From Scatosoma sp002474405 (GTDB lineage Bacteria; Bacillota; Clostridia; Christensenellales; Borkfalkiaceae), in the NCBI GenBank assembly GCA_937892545.1, contig CALAFO010000016.1, positions 1 through 64,000 of the forward strand: DNA of 64,000 nucleotides, in the 5' to 3' direction. Positions 25,690 to 34,864 of the stretch are shown here, in pieces; within the stretch, counting starts at the first letter, position 1; each line of letters starts with the position of its first letter. The notes beneath the pieces are model-generated. The model saw only the letters and a list, made by a program, of their open reading frames with translations, was not told where the DNA came from and made no database searches. The translations under genes were made by a program, and so were the position numbers.

Positions 25690-25990
25690 TTTGTCCTCTC
25701 TCGGCGCTGCGCGCCACTCTCCCCGAAGGGGAAAGCAAGAATGCTGCAGCTTCGCTCGCCACTCTACTTGCCGAGATTGCCTGACGGCAATTCGACAAGG
25801 GTTCCCAAAGGGGAAAGCAGGTGGTGCCCGTTTGTTTGAAATTTTTGATAAAGGAAACAAGATACGCCCCTCATCACCGCCACTACGTGGCAGAGCTTCC
25901 CCCCAGGGGGAAGCCTATGAAACAGGCGGACAATTTTTGCCGAAAAAAATGAAGTTCGCTGAATTTTTTTCAGGCAAGGGGAACCTTGAC
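25690..25990. repeat. Composite dispersed repeat before gerA
   Basis: Reversed B, reversed C and D modules. The last bases (CAGGCAAGGGGAACCTTGAC) supply the only ribosome-site-like sequence and a TTG start for the next gene. Confidence 0.7.
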
Positions 25991-27623
25991 AAAAAAATTT
26001 ATTCGGGGCGGGGTTCGCATATTCGGAAGAATTTTTCCGCATACTTTCGGCGTGAATACTTTCGAAAAGTGCAAAAACGAAAATTTTTCCGCCACGCTGA
26101 ATGAAAACGAACGGATAATTAAAAAAATTCTGCCGTCCGACGATATTCTGATTTATTCTTTCGAATCGGGCGGAGGCGTGCCGTGCGCCGTGATTTATGC
26201 GGACGGCATGGTGAACAAGCAGCTGCTCGGCGACCTTGCGGCGCGCCCCCTTTCTTTTGTAAAAAGCAAAACGCTTACGACGGAAGAAGTGAAAAAAGCG
26301 GTGCTCTTCCCCGAACTGAAAATCGCCGGAACGCCCGCCGACGCGGCGCGGGAGATTCTTGACGGAAATTCTTTGCTGCTGATTCAGGGGTGCGCCGAAG
26401 GCGTGATTGTAGGCGCGAAAACGGTGCCGCAACGCGCCGTTACCGAGCCGCAGACTTCCGTGGCGATCAAAGGTCCGCGCGAGGGGTTCATCGAGGACGT
26501 GAAAACGAACATGGCGCTTGTGCGCAAGCGCCTGAAAACGGGAAATTTACGCTTCGAATACGCGCACGCGGGAAAGCAATCGGACACTTCGATCGCGCTG
26601 TGCTATCTGGACGGGATTGCGGACGAAAAGGTGCTGGCGGCAATCAAAAAACGGCTTTCGGAAATAAACACCGACATCATCGCCGATTCTTCGTATATCG
26701 CGACGTTTCTGGCACCGCGGCGCTACACGCTGTTCAAGGAGCTGGGCACGACGGAAAAGCCGGATATTTTTGCGGCGAAAATCGCGGAAGGGCGCATCGG
26801 AATTTTAGTGGACGGCTCCCCCATCGCACTGACGGTGCCGTATGTTCTGACGGAGGATTTTCAGACCGCCGAGGACTACTTCGTATCGCCGTTTGCCGCA
26901 AGCGTGTTTCGTCTGCTTCGGTTTTTCGCCGTGGCGATTTCGTTATTGCTGCCCGCGTTTTACGTATCTTCGCAGCTGTTTAAAATTCAGCTGATACCGC
27001 TGAATTTAACGCTGACGATTGCGGGGAGCATCCGGGGGCTGCCGCTTTCGCCCTCGCTGGAAATGTTTCTGGTATTGCTGGTGCTGGAAATTTTAAAGGA
27101 AGCGAGCATACGCATGCCGAAATACGTGGGCATGGCGCTTTCGGTGGTGGGCGCGCTGGTGCTGGGCGACACCGCCGTTTCGGCGGGCTTCGTTTCCACG
27201 CCCGCGATTATCATCGTGGCGTTTTCCGGCATCTGCCTGTACACGGTGCCCGATTTCGTGGAGACGGGAAGTCTGCTGCGCTGGCTGTTTCTGATTGTGG
27301 CGGGCAGCGCCGGTCCGTTCGGCATTGTTCTTCTGATTGCGTTTCTGCTGTACTACCTGATTACCGCGGACGCGTTCGGGGCGCCGCCGCTTGCCCCCTT
27401 TGCGCCGCTTTTAAAGCGCGACCTGAAAGATTCGGCGCTGAAAACGGACGCGTACGCGCTTTCGCTGCGCCCCGGAATGTTTCGCATGAAAAACCGACGG
27501 AGGCTGAAAGACGGCTTCGGCGGGAGCGACGCGGAAAAAAGCGGGGAAAGCGACAAACCGGGAGACGGGATGATAACGGACGCGCAGAAAGTGAAAGAAC
27601 AGGCGGAAAAGGAGGAACGATGA
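25986..27623 (+). CDS. gerAA: Spore germination receptor subunit A (GerA family)
   Basis: A protein of up to 545 residues. The hydrophilic N-terminal half has FIEDVKTNMALVRKRLK and DGIADEKVLAAIKKRL, and the C-terminal half carries about five membrane helices, including SPSLEMFLVLLVLEILKEAS and MPKYVGMALSVVGALVLGD, both typical of GerAA/GerKA. The subunit is part of the inner-membrane germinant receptor of spores. No ATG exists near the expected start; TTG 25986 has AAGGGG before it and GTG 26052 has no site, so the N-terminus is uncertain. First gene of gerA-gerB-gerC. Confidence 0.9.
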   Translation: MTKKFIRGGVRIFGRIFPHTFGVNTFEKCKNENFSATLNENERIIKKILPSDDILIYSFESGGGVPCAVIYADGMVNKQLLGDLAARPLSFVKSKTLTTEEVKKAVLFPELKIAGTPADAAREILDGNSLLLIQGCAEGVIVGAKTVPQRAVTEPQTSVAIKGPREGFIEDVKTNMALVRKRLKTGNLRFEYAHAGKQSDTSIALCYLDGIADEKVLAAIKKRLSEINTDIIADSSYIATFLAPRRYTLFKELGTTEKPDIFAAKIAEGRIGILVDGSPIALTVPYVLTEDFQTAEDYFVSPFAASVFRLLRFFAVAISLLLPAFYVSSQLFKIQLIPLNLTLTIAGSIRGLPLSPSLEMFLVLLVLEILKEASIRMPKYVGMALSVVGALVLGDTAVSAGFVSTPAIIIVAFSGICLYTVPDFVETGSLLRWLFLIVAGSAGPFGIVLLIAFLLYYLITADAFGAPPLAPFAPLLKRDLKDSALKTDAYALSLRPGMFRMKNRRRLKDGFGGSDAEKSGESDKPGDGMITDAQKVKEQAEKEER

Positions 27624-28828
27624 ACGCGAATTCCACGATGTTGCCGCCGCTCGGAAAATCGGGCGGGGCGGGAGAACAGTTACGCGCGGGAACGGGCGGC
27701 GCGAGGACAACGACGGGACCGATATGCCGCCGCCAGCTGTGTTTTATTCTTGCGTTTATTCTGCCCGTTGCGAAGCTACTGGAAGCGCCGTCGCTGCTGG
27801 CGTATTTTGCGAAGGGAGATTTGCTGGTGCCCGCGTTTTTGCAGTACGCGTTGCAGACGGGAGTTTTAATCGCGCTGCTGTACGCGTGTTCGCGCAGCGA
27901 AAAGACTTTGTTCGAACGGCTGTGCGACGTTTCGAAGCCGCTTGCCGCGGGCGTTTATATCGTTCTGGCGGCGTACTTCGTGTTTTCGGATTTGTTTCCG
28001 CTTTTAGACATGGAACGGTTTGCGGACACGGCGTTTTTCGATACGGCGCCCTCCGTTTCGGCGTTTCTGCCGTTTTTTCTCTTATCCGCGTTCATCTGCG
28101 TGAAAGACGAAAAGGCGATCGGGCGGAGCGCGGATTTGTGCATGCCGATTTTCCTGTTTTCGTTTTTCGGGTTGATTTTCATGGCGCTCGGCGAGGCGGA
28201 TTTCACGGAATTGTTCCCTTTGTTCGGTTCCTCCGCCGAGGCGAATTTCAAGGGCGTGTATCATTCGTTCGTGCATTTTTCGGATATGGCGCTGATGATT
28301 CCGCTGCTCGGCGCGTACCGTTACGAAAAAGGCGACGGCAAAAAAATCGTGGGCGCGTATGCGGGCGGAGGCGCGTTTGTTTTATTGTTTCTCGCCGTAT
28401 TTTACGGGGTGTTCGGGGCTCTGGCGCCGCGGGAAACGTATGCGTTCGATAAGATTGCGAGATATTTTTCCGCGCTGGACGTTGTGGGGCGCGTGGATTT
28501 GCTGTTGGTGTATCTGATTACGGTGGTGCTTTTATACGCCTATGCGCTGCCGCTGCAGCTGGCGGTGATTTGTTTGTGCGGGGCGTGCGGCACGAAAAGA
28601 TACGGCAAGGCGGAACCGACACAGGAAGAAGCGCGGAAAGCGGACAGGCGCAGGCTAATTTTTTCGCTGTGCATCAACGGAGCGACGCTGCTTTTCGTAT
28701 TGACGGGCGCGCGGCACTACCGCTTTTTCTATTCGCTGATGACGTCGAAACTGTTTTTCGTGTTTCCGATTTTTTCGGTGCTGTTGCCGCTATCGTTTCT
28801 GCTGTTGAAGGGGGATAAGAAAAAATGA
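27620..28828 (+). CDS. gerAB: Spore germination receptor subunit B (GerAB permease)
   Basis: A 402-residue polytopic membrane protein of the endospore germination permease family (APC superfamily). After a basic 35-residue N-tail, about ten helices follow, with RQLCFILAFILPVAKLLEAP matching the first helix of the family. GerAB subunits bind the amino-acid germinant. The start overlaps the gerA stop as ATGA, indicating coupling. Confidence 0.9.
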   Translation: MNANSTMLPPLGKSGGAGEQLRAGTGGARTTTGPICRRQLCFILAFILPVAKLLEAPSLLAYFAKGDLLVPAFLQYALQTGVLIALLYACSRSEKTLFERLCDVSKPLAAGVYIVLAAYFVFSDLFPLLDMERFADTAFFDTAPSVSAFLPFFLLSAFICVKDEKAIGRSADLCMPIFLFSFFGLIFMALGEADFTELFPLFGSSAEANFKGVYHSFVHFSDMALMIPLLGAYRYEKGDGKKIVGAYAGGGAFVLLFLAVFYGVFGALAPRETYAFDKIARYFSALDVVGRVDLLLVYLITVVLLYAYALPLQLAVICLCGACGTKRYGKAEPTQEEARKADRRRLIFSLCINGATLLFVLTGARHYRFFYSLMTSKLFFVFPIFSVLLPLSFLLLKGDKKK

Positions 28829-30129
28829 GTTTGCGGGGAAAGAACGGGCAGAGCTCTTTGCGGCGGAAAACGCCCGTGATTTACGTGCTTGCGGTGATTT
28901 TTCTGACTATATTATTTTTTTCGAACGATTTCGGGTTGGTGGATATTCAGAAAACCGCGATTGTGCTGGCGGTGGGAATCGACCGCGAAAACGGGGAATT
29001 TATCGTAAATTCGCGCATAGCCGTCCCCTCTTCTTCCGGAGACCAGAAAGCGGCGGCGGATTCGATTCAGGTGGAAACGCGCGGAGATACCGTGGGCGCG
29101 GCGATTCAGGAAATCAACGTGAAAACGGGCTGGTACCCGAAACTGGTGTTTCTGAATTTAATCGTTCTGGGAGAAACGGCGACGAAAGCGAACACGTTTG
29201 AAACGCTGGATTATTTTCTGCGCAACGATTATATGTCCGACGACTGCAAAATTTGCTGCTGCGAAGGAAAGGCGGGCGAGCTGCTGGATACGAAAACGAC
29301 GGTGGAAAAAATCCCCTCGCTTGCCGTGGGGAAAATTCTTTCCGACCACTCCGCCGCGACGGGACTTGCCGCCGTTACCTCGCTGCGGGAATTCGCCGCG
29401 GGGTATTTCGGCGTTTCGAACAGCGGGTATATGCCCGTACTGGAAGCAGACGAACTTTCGGGCGGCGCTACGGAAGATTCTTCGGGAAGTTCTTCGGGCG
29501 GTTCGTCCGGGGAGACTTCGGGCGGGGAAGAAGGCGAACAGAGCGGCGGCGGAGACGAGGAAAGCGGTTCGGGCGGTTCTTCGGAAGCTTCGCAGGGCGG
29601 TTCCGGCGGAGAAAGTGGCGGAAAAACGTTTTCGGCGACGGAGACGGCGATGTTTTCGGACGGCGTGTACCGCGGAAAGCTGACGAAAGACGAGACGTTT
29701 GCGTTTTTGTGCGTGAACGGCGGCGTGCGGCTGGCGACATTCGATACGGAATACGGCGGCGTGAAGTACACGCTGATGATTAAAAAAAGCAAGCCGAAAA
29801 TCAAATTTTCCGTGGACGACTTCGCGGCGCCGCGGCTGAGCGTTTCTCTGGAAATGATTGCGGAGCTGCAGGACGTTTCCTCTTCGCAGACGATTGTGGA
29901 AATCGCCGCGCCCGGAAAAACGAAACAAGCCGTGCTGGACGAAGCGGGAAAAAAGATGACGCGACTGATAAAATCGGTTTTCGAAAAAAGCCGCGCGAAC
30001 GGCTGCGATTTGTTCGGCGCGGGAAAGCGGCTGCAAAAATACGAAAGCGCGTATTATAACGCCTATCGCGACAATATTCTGGAACGGCTGCTTTTTTACG
30101 CGGACGTAAGTTTTTCCCCCGCGCAGTGA
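28825..30129 (+). CDS. gerAC: Spore germination receptor subunit C (Ger(x)C family) without a lipobox
   Basis: A 434-residue Ger(x)C protein. VDIQKTAIVLAVGIDRE is the family start, normally preceded by a lipobox Cys; here the hydrophobic segment ends LFFSNDFGLVD and no Cys is present, so it is probably held by an uncleaved helix. Domain 1 is residues 45-205. A Gly/Ser/Glu low-complexity stretch of about 55 residues (29455-29625) replaces the usual linker. Domain 3 (residues 275-430) ends with YRDNILERLLF. It overlaps gerB by four bases. Confidence 0.88.
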   Translation: MSLRGKNGQSSLRRKTPVIYVLAVIFLTILFFSNDFGLVDIQKTAIVLAVGIDRENGEFIVNSRIAVPSSSGDQKAAADSIQVETRGDTVGAAIQEINVKTGWYPKLVFLNLIVLGETATKANTFETLDYFLRNDYMSDDCKICCCEGKAGELLDTKTTVEKIPSLAVGKILSDHSAATGLAAVTSLREFAAGYFGVSNSGYMPVLEADELSGGATEDSSGSSSGGSSGETSGGEEGEQSGGGDEESGSGGSSEASQGGSGGESGGKTFSATETAMFSDGVYRGKLTKDETFAFLCVNGGVRLATFDTEYGGVKYTLMIKKSKPKIKFSVDDFAAPRLSVSLEMIAELQDVSSSQTIVEIAAPGKTKQAVLDEAGKKMTRLIKSVFEKSRANGCDLFGAGKRLQKYESAYYNAYRDNILERLLFYADVSFSPAQ

Positions 30130-30280
30130 TTGCCCGTGATTGCATACGATTACCTTTGATTGCCGCGGCGCCGACTGAAAAGCCGTTTTGAAACACTATG
30201 TTGAAACGCCAGAAAAGCGGGTTGAAAACGCCCGCTTTTTAAATTAACAAAAATTTTTTAAACTTTTTTTGAAAAAAGTA

Positions 30281-30308
30281 TTGACAAACAAAAAATATGT
30301 GGTATAAT
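30281..30308 (+). promoter_or_regulatory. Consensus sigma-A promoter of an orphan transcript
   Basis: TTGACA (30281-30286), 16 bp, TATAAT (30303-30308). The region 30130-30280 before it shows only a CGGGTTGAAAACGCCCGC-like hairpin near 30218, a possible gerC terminator. Confidence 0.85.
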
Positions 30309-30537
30309 AAAAGCGAAAAGAGAGAAAAACAAACAAAAATTGTTCTCGTCTTTCAAATAACAGCGAGGTGGAGTCCGATGCACAACTGAATTTTCGAATA
30401 CGATTCCCCGCTTTGCAGAAGCATTAAAACGGGCGGTAGGACGAACAGGAAAAAATCTGTTGAGGAGGAAAAAATCTTCAAGTAAAGGCGCAAAAGAAGA
30501 AGCCGAAACAGCTTCGGAAAATCGGGAGGAAAACGCT

Positions 30538-30582
30538 ATGTTTTTTAAAAATACTATCCTCTGCTTTTACATTAAATGCTGA
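30538..30582 (+). CDS. Possible 14-residue leader peptide
   Basis: ATG at 30538 follows GGGAGG by 8 bases and codes MFFKNTILCFYIKC. Its stop overlaps the ATG of the next small frame (ATGCTGA), an arrangement typical of translational coupling. It could also be chance within a structured RNA. Confidence 0.3.
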   Translation: MFFKNTILCFYIKC

Positions 30583-30713
30583 AAAGGAGATACTCCGACG
30601 TACCATTTCAAGCAGGAACTTCATTAAATCGGCTCCGTATTTACGGCGGCGAGAAAATTGACGCCGCTTCGGGTAGAGAACCAAAACAAACGGGAGCGCC
30701 GATTGTCATTTAA
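30576..30713 (+). CDS. Possible 45-residue small protein
   Basis: A basic N-terminus (MLKRRYSDVPFQAG) then RLRIYGGEKIDAASGREP and a hydrophobic end. No family is recognised. Support is the ATGCTGA overlap with the 14-residue frame, and its place in a promoter-terminator unit. Start by re-initiation, if it is real. Confidence 0.3.
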   Translation: MLKRRYSDVPFQAGTSLNRLRIYGGEKIDAASGREPKQTGAPIVI

Positions 30714-30754
30714 AAACAGTTCCTTACAACTGCATAATTTTTGAGAAAAAATAT

Positions 30755-30787
30755 CGGGATTGCCGTAACGGCAATCCCGAATTTTTT
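30755..30787. terminator. Bidirectional intrinsic terminator
   Basis: Perfect 11-bp stem CGGGATTGCCG, loop TAA, CGGCAATCCCG, with ATTTTTT on the plus side and ATATTTTTT on the minus side. It ends the orphan transcript and could also end the ABC exporter operon from the other strand. Confidence 0.9.
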
Positions 30788-31070
30788 AACGTTTGAAATT
30801 TTTGATGAAGGAAGCAAGAGGCGCCCCTTTGTTTGAAATTTTTTATATAGAAAACAAGATACGCCCCTTGATTGAAAATTTCCGGTGGAAAATTTCAATC
30901 AAAAATGGGCTACGCCCCTCATCAGTCTCTTTCAGCGACAGCTTCCCCCCAAGGGGAAGCCGCAACATAAGGCGAAATTTTAAATTGACCTCTATCGTCG
31001 GCGGAGCCGACACTTTCCCCGAAGGGGAAAGCAAGGGGGGCGGTAATGCACTGAAGGGGAAAGCAAGGGA
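30785..31070. repeat. Composite dispersed repeat
   Basis: Two A-like hairpins (30795-30860 and 30867-30902), a reversed C module (30916-30962) and reversed B units up to the stop of the exporter gene. Confidence 0.7.
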
Positions 31071-33020
31071 TTATTCCAGTTCGAAGGCGCCGGTGTATAA
31101 CTGATAGTAGACGCCCTTTTCGGCGATCAGCTGTTCGTGCGTGCCGCGCTCGATGATTCTGCCGTGATCCAGCACCATGATCGCATCCGCGTTGCGCACG
31201 GTGGAAAGACGGTGCGCGATGACGAACACCGTTCTGCCTTTCATCAGCTTATCCATGCCGTCCTGTACCAGCGCTTCGGTTCGCGTATCGATGGACGACG
31301 TGGCTTCGTCCAGAATCATTGCGGGCGTATCCGCCACCGCCGCGCGGGCGATGGACAACAGCTGCCGCTGCCCCTGCGAAAGGTTGGCGCCGTTGCCCGT
31401 GAGCATCGTTTCGTACCCCTGCGGCAGGCGCGTGATGAAATCGTGCGCGTTGGCAAGTTTCGCCGCGGCGACGCATTCTTCGTCGGTGGCGTCCAGTCTG
31501 CCGTAACGGATATTTTCCATGACGGTGCCCGTAAACAGGTTGGTATCCTGCAGCACGATGCCGAGCGAGCGGCGCAAATCGTCCTTCCGGATTTTATTGA
31601 TATTGATGCCGTCGTAACGGATTTTGCCGTCCGCGATGTCGTAAAAACGGTTGATGAGGTTGGTGATTGTGGTTTTGCCTGCGCCCGTTGCGCCCACGAA
31701 TGCGATTTTCTGCCCCGGTCGGGCGTATAACGTTACGTCGGTGAGCACCTGTTTTTCGGGCGTGTATCCGAAATCCACGTGATCGAGCACGATGTCGCCC
31801 TGCAATTCGGTATACGTGATTTCGCCCGTGGCTTTGTGGAGATGCTTCCACGCCCAGAGTTCCGTGCGTTCCTGCGTTTCGGTGAGTTCGCCGTTTTCGC
31901 CGCGTTTCGCGTTGACGAGCGTAACGTAGCCTTCGTCGGTTTCCGGCTGTTCGTCCATCAGATCGAACACGCGCGAAGCGCCCGCGAGACCCATGGCGAT
32001 CATGGAGACCTGCTGCGACATTTCGTTCACCGCCTGCGTGGATCTTCTCGCCATGCCGAGGAACGGGATAATGAAGCCGAACGAGATGGGAACGAGCCCC
32101 GTTTTCAGCGAAGAAATGCCGATATTGTTGATGCCCGAAGCGAACAACAAGCCGCCGCAGATGGCGAGGAACACGTACGTGAAGTTACCGATATTGCCGA
32201 GGATAGGTCCCAGCACGTTGCCGTAGATATGCGCGTTTTTCGCATCGGTGTACAGCTGTTCGTTGTATTTATCGAAGTCGGCTTTGGCGCGTTCTTCGTG
32301 CGTGAACACCTTTACCACCTTCTGCCCTTTCATCATTTCTTCCACGAAGCCTTCTTCGCTGCCGAGCGAGCGTTGCTGCGCCACCATGTATTTGGAAGAG
32401 GCGCCGCCCACTTTCTTCACGACGAAGAACATTAAAACGCAGCAGAGAACGAACACCGCGGACATGATGACGGAGTACCACAGCATGAGCGCCACCGCCA
32501 CGAGCAGCGTGAGCGAGCTGGATAACAGCGTGGGAAGGCTTTGCCCTACCAGCTGACGAAGCGCGTCGGTATCGTTCGTGTACGTAGACATGATTTCGCC
32601 GTGCGCGTGCGTATCGAAAAATTTCACGGGAAGCGTTTCCATTTTATCGAACATATCGCGGCGGACGTGATACAGCGTGCCCTGCGTTACCACCGCCATG
32701 ATGCGGTTGTAGGTGAACGTGGCGAGCAGCGCGAGGAAATAACACGAGCCCATGACGATGATGAACGTGCGGAGTTTGCCCGCAACGCTTTCGTAGCCGT
32801 TCACGATGCCGGGATTCATGATGTCGTCGATGTTTTTCTGCATGAACAGCGAAGAAACGAGTCCGCCGCCCGCGCTTACGACAAGGCATAAAAGCACGGC
32901 AAGAAGATGCCATTTATAGTATTTGAAAACATATTTCATCAGGCGCGGAAACGTGCCTTTTTTGATTGCGCCCTTAGGTACGGCGCCGCCGCGCATACGA
33001 CCGCCTTTCATTCCTGCCAT
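31071..33020 (-). CDS. ABC multidrug exporter, second half-transporter
   Basis: A 649-residue type IV exporter half: six membrane helices in residues 35-340, then the ATPase with GATGAGKTTITNLINRFYD (Walker A), LSQGQRQLLSIARA (signature) and MILDEATSSIDTRTE (Walker B with the catalytic Glu). It pairs with the preceding gene product, whose Walker B lacks the Glu, as in BmrCD/LmrCD-type heterodimers. An unusual 30-residue insert with ENGELTETQERTELWAWK lies just before the ATPase. The start overlaps the partner's stop by one base. Confidence 0.93.
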   Translation of the reverse strand: MAGMKGGRMRGGAVPKGAIKKGTFPRLMKYVFKYYKWHLLAVLLCLVVSAGGGLVSSLFMQKNIDDIMNPGIVNGYESVAGKLRTFIIVMGSCYFLALLATFTYNRIMAVVTQGTLYHVRRDMFDKMETLPVKFFDTHAHGEIMSTYTNDTDALRQLVGQSLPTLLSSSLTLLVAVALMLWYSVIMSAVFVLCCVLMFFVVKKVGGASSKYMVAQQRSLGSEEGFVEEMMKGQKVVKVFTHEERAKADFDKYNEQLYTDAKNAHIYGNVLGPILGNIGNFTYVFLAICGGLLFASGINNIGISSLKTGLVPISFGFIIPFLGMARRSTQAVNEMSQQVSMIAMGLAGASRVFDLMDEQPETDEGYVTLVNAKRGENGELTETQERTELWAWKHLHKATGEITYTELQGDIVLDHVDFGYTPEKQVLTDVTLYARPGQKIAFVGATGAGKTTITNLINRFYDIADGKIRYDGININKIRKDDLRRSLGIVLQDTNLFTGTVMENIRYGRLDATDEECVAAAKLANAHDFITRLPQGYETMLTGNGANLSQGQRQLLSIARAAVADTPAMILDEATSSIDTRTEALVQDGMDKLMKGRTVFVIAHRLSTVRNADAIMVLDHGRIIERGTHEQLIAEKGVYYQLYTGAFELE

Positions 33021-34828
33021 TATGCGTTACCTCCTTCGGATTGCTCCGCGCCGGCGACCGGTTCTTCCACGGTTTTGCCGCGCGTCTGCGATTCGTATAC
33101 TTCGCGGTAGATTTCGCTTGTCTGCATGAGTTCTTCGTGCGTGCCGCACGCCGCGATTTTTCCGCCGTCCATCACGATGATTTTATCCGCTTCTTCGACG
33201 CTTGCCACGCGCTGGGCGATGATGATTTTCGTGGTGCCCGGAATTTCCTTTAAGAACGCCGCGCGGATGAGCGCGTCCGTTTTGGTATCCACGGCGGACG
33301 TGGAATCGTCCAGAATTAAAATCTTCGGCTTCTTTAAAAGCGCGCGGGCGATGCAAAGGCGTTGCTTCTGACCGCCCGAAACGTTGGTGCCGCCCTGTTC
33401 GATATACGTATCGTATTTATCGGGGAATTGCGATATGAATTCGTCCGCCTGCGCGGCTTTGCACGCCGCGACGAGTTCTTCGTCGGTAGCGTGTTCGTTG
33501 CCCCAGCGCAGGTTTTCTTTGATGGTGCCCGAAAACAGCACGTTTTTCTGGAGAACGACGGAAACCTGATTGCGGAGCGCATCGAGATCGTAATTTCTCA
33601 CGTCTTCGCCGCCCACTTTCACCGCGCCTTCCGATACGTCGTACAGGCGGGGTATCAGCTGAATGAGCGAGGTTTTCGAAGATCCCGTGCCGCCTAAAAT
33701 ACCCACCGTTTCGCCCGATTTTATCTGCAGATTGATATCGGACAAAGCGAACTTTTCCGCTTCTTTCGAGTATTTGAAGCTGACGTTTTCGAAGGACACG
33801 GAGCCGTCTTTCACTTCCGTCAAGCCGTTTTCGGGGCTGACGAGATCGGATTTGCATTCCAGCACTTCGGTGATACGCCTTGCAGATTCGACGGACATGG
33901 TGAACATAACCATAATCATTGCCGCCATCATCAGCGAGGAAAGAATCTGCACGCCGTAGGTGATGATTGCGGAAACGTTGGCGGGCGTGAAGCTGCCGTA
34001 CACGGGGGTGCCGTTTACCGCGCTGCCGCCGCCGATGACCATTTTCGCGCCGAAATACGTGATTAAAAGCGAAGCCGTATACATGGCGAACATCATGAGC
34101 GGCGAATTGAGCGCGATGATTTTTTCCGCTTTCGTAAAGTTGTCGCGGACGTCGCCTGCGGCTTTATCGAATTTCTTCTGCTCGTAATCTTCGCGCACGA
34201 ACGATTTTACCACGCGGATGCCGCTGACGTTTTCCTGTACGGAATTGTTGAGCGCGTCGTACTTTTTGAAGATGCGGCGGAACAACGGCATCGCCTTACG
34301 CATGATGAGGAACAATCCGAACGCGAGGACGGGCAGAATCACCACGTAAATCAGCGTGAGCTTTACGGAAATCGTGCAGCCCATCACGATGGCGAAAATA
34401 AACATCAGGGGCACGCGGATAACGATTCGCAGGCACATCTGGAACGCCATCTGCACGTTGGTTACGTCGGTGGTTAAACGCGTTACGAGCGACGAGGACG
34501 AAAATTTATCCACGTCTTTGAACGAGAAATCCTGCACGGCGTAGAACAAATCTTTCCGAAGGTTTTTCGCGAAACCGCAGCTGGCGATTGCGGCATACTT
34601 GCCGCCCATCACGCCGCCCGTGAGCGAAAAGATCGCGAGGACGAGCATGATGCCGCCGTAGCGCAGAATCTGCGCCATGGGCACGCTGCCGCTTGCGTCG
34701 GTTGCCAGCATTTTCGTCATCATGAACGGAATCAGGCATTCGCACAACGCTTCGAGCGTCATAAAAAGCGGCGTTATGAGCGCGGGCTTTTTATATTCCC
34801 GCACGCTTTTCAACAGTGTTTTTACCAT
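33020..34828 (-). CDS. ABC multidrug exporter, first half-transporter with degenerate ATP site
   Basis: A 602-residue half-transporter. Walker A reads GGTGSSKTSLIQLIPRLYD, the signature VSGGQKQRLCIARALL, and Walker B ILILDDSTSAVDTKTD, with Asp-Ser in place of the catalytic Glu-Ala. Such a degenerate half is normal for heterodimeric exporters, where the partner supplies the working site. It lies between marR and the second half gene. Likely substrates are lipophilic drugs or bile-like compounds; this is inferred from the family. Confidence 0.93.
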   Translation of the reverse strand: MVKTLLKSVREYKKPALITPLFMTLEALCECLIPFMMTKMLATDASGSVPMAQILRYGGIMLVLAIFSLTGGVMGGKYAAIASCGFAKNLRKDLFYAVQDFSFKDVDKFSSSSLVTRLTTDVTNVQMAFQMCLRIVIRVPLMFIFAIVMGCTISVKLTLIYVVILPVLAFGLFLIMRKAMPLFRRIFKKYDALNNSVQENVSGIRVVKSFVREDYEQKKFDKAAGDVRDNFTKAEKIIALNSPLMMFAMYTASLLITYFGAKMVIGGGSAVNGTPVYGSFTPANVSAIITYGVQILSSLMMAAMIMVMFTMSVESARRITEVLECKSDLVSPENGLTEVKDGSVSFENVSFKYSKEAEKFALSDINLQIKSGETVGILGGTGSSKTSLIQLIPRLYDVSEGAVKVGGEDVRNYDLDALRNQVSVVLQKNVLFSGTIKENLRWGNEHATDEELVAACKAAQADEFISQFPDKYDTYIEQGGTNVSGGQKQRLCIARALLKKPKILILDDSTSAVDTKTDALIRAAFLKEIPGTTKIIIAQRVASVEEADKIIVMDGGKIAACGTHEELMQTSEIYREVYESQTRGKTVEEPVAGAEQSEGGNA

Positions 34829-34864
34829 ACTTTTCTTTCCTTTTTACCTTACTTATTATACGTT

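Larger units (their letters stand above)
30315..30787 (+). ncRNA. Candidate orphan transcript: structured RNA or micropeptide operon
   Basis: About 470 bases bounded by a consensus promoter and a perfect terminator, with no frame over 60 codons in the sense direction that starts at ATG. It does not show the conserved core of RNase P RNA, tmRNA or SRP RNA. Inside are several good ribosome sites: GAGGTGGAG before a three-codon frame (30378-30389), GAGGAGG at 30461, GGGAGG before a 14-residue frame at 30538, and a 45-residue frame at 30576. The identity is open. Confidence 0.45.

Noticed and set aside
30478..30684. 68-codon minus-strand frame in the orphan transcript region
   Set aside because: No ribosome site, opposite to a strong promoter-terminator unit, and no recognisable domain.
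30315..30787. RNase P RNA, tmRNA or SRP RNA in the orphan transcript
   Set aside because: GAGGTGGAGTCC resembles the RNase P 5' core, but the matching 3' core and other conserved blocks are missing; tmRNA and SRP signatures are absent.
33020..34828. Broken ABC transporter because of the altered Walker B
   Set aside because: The LDDSTSAVD form is normal for the degenerate half of heterodimeric exporters; the rest of the protein is intact.
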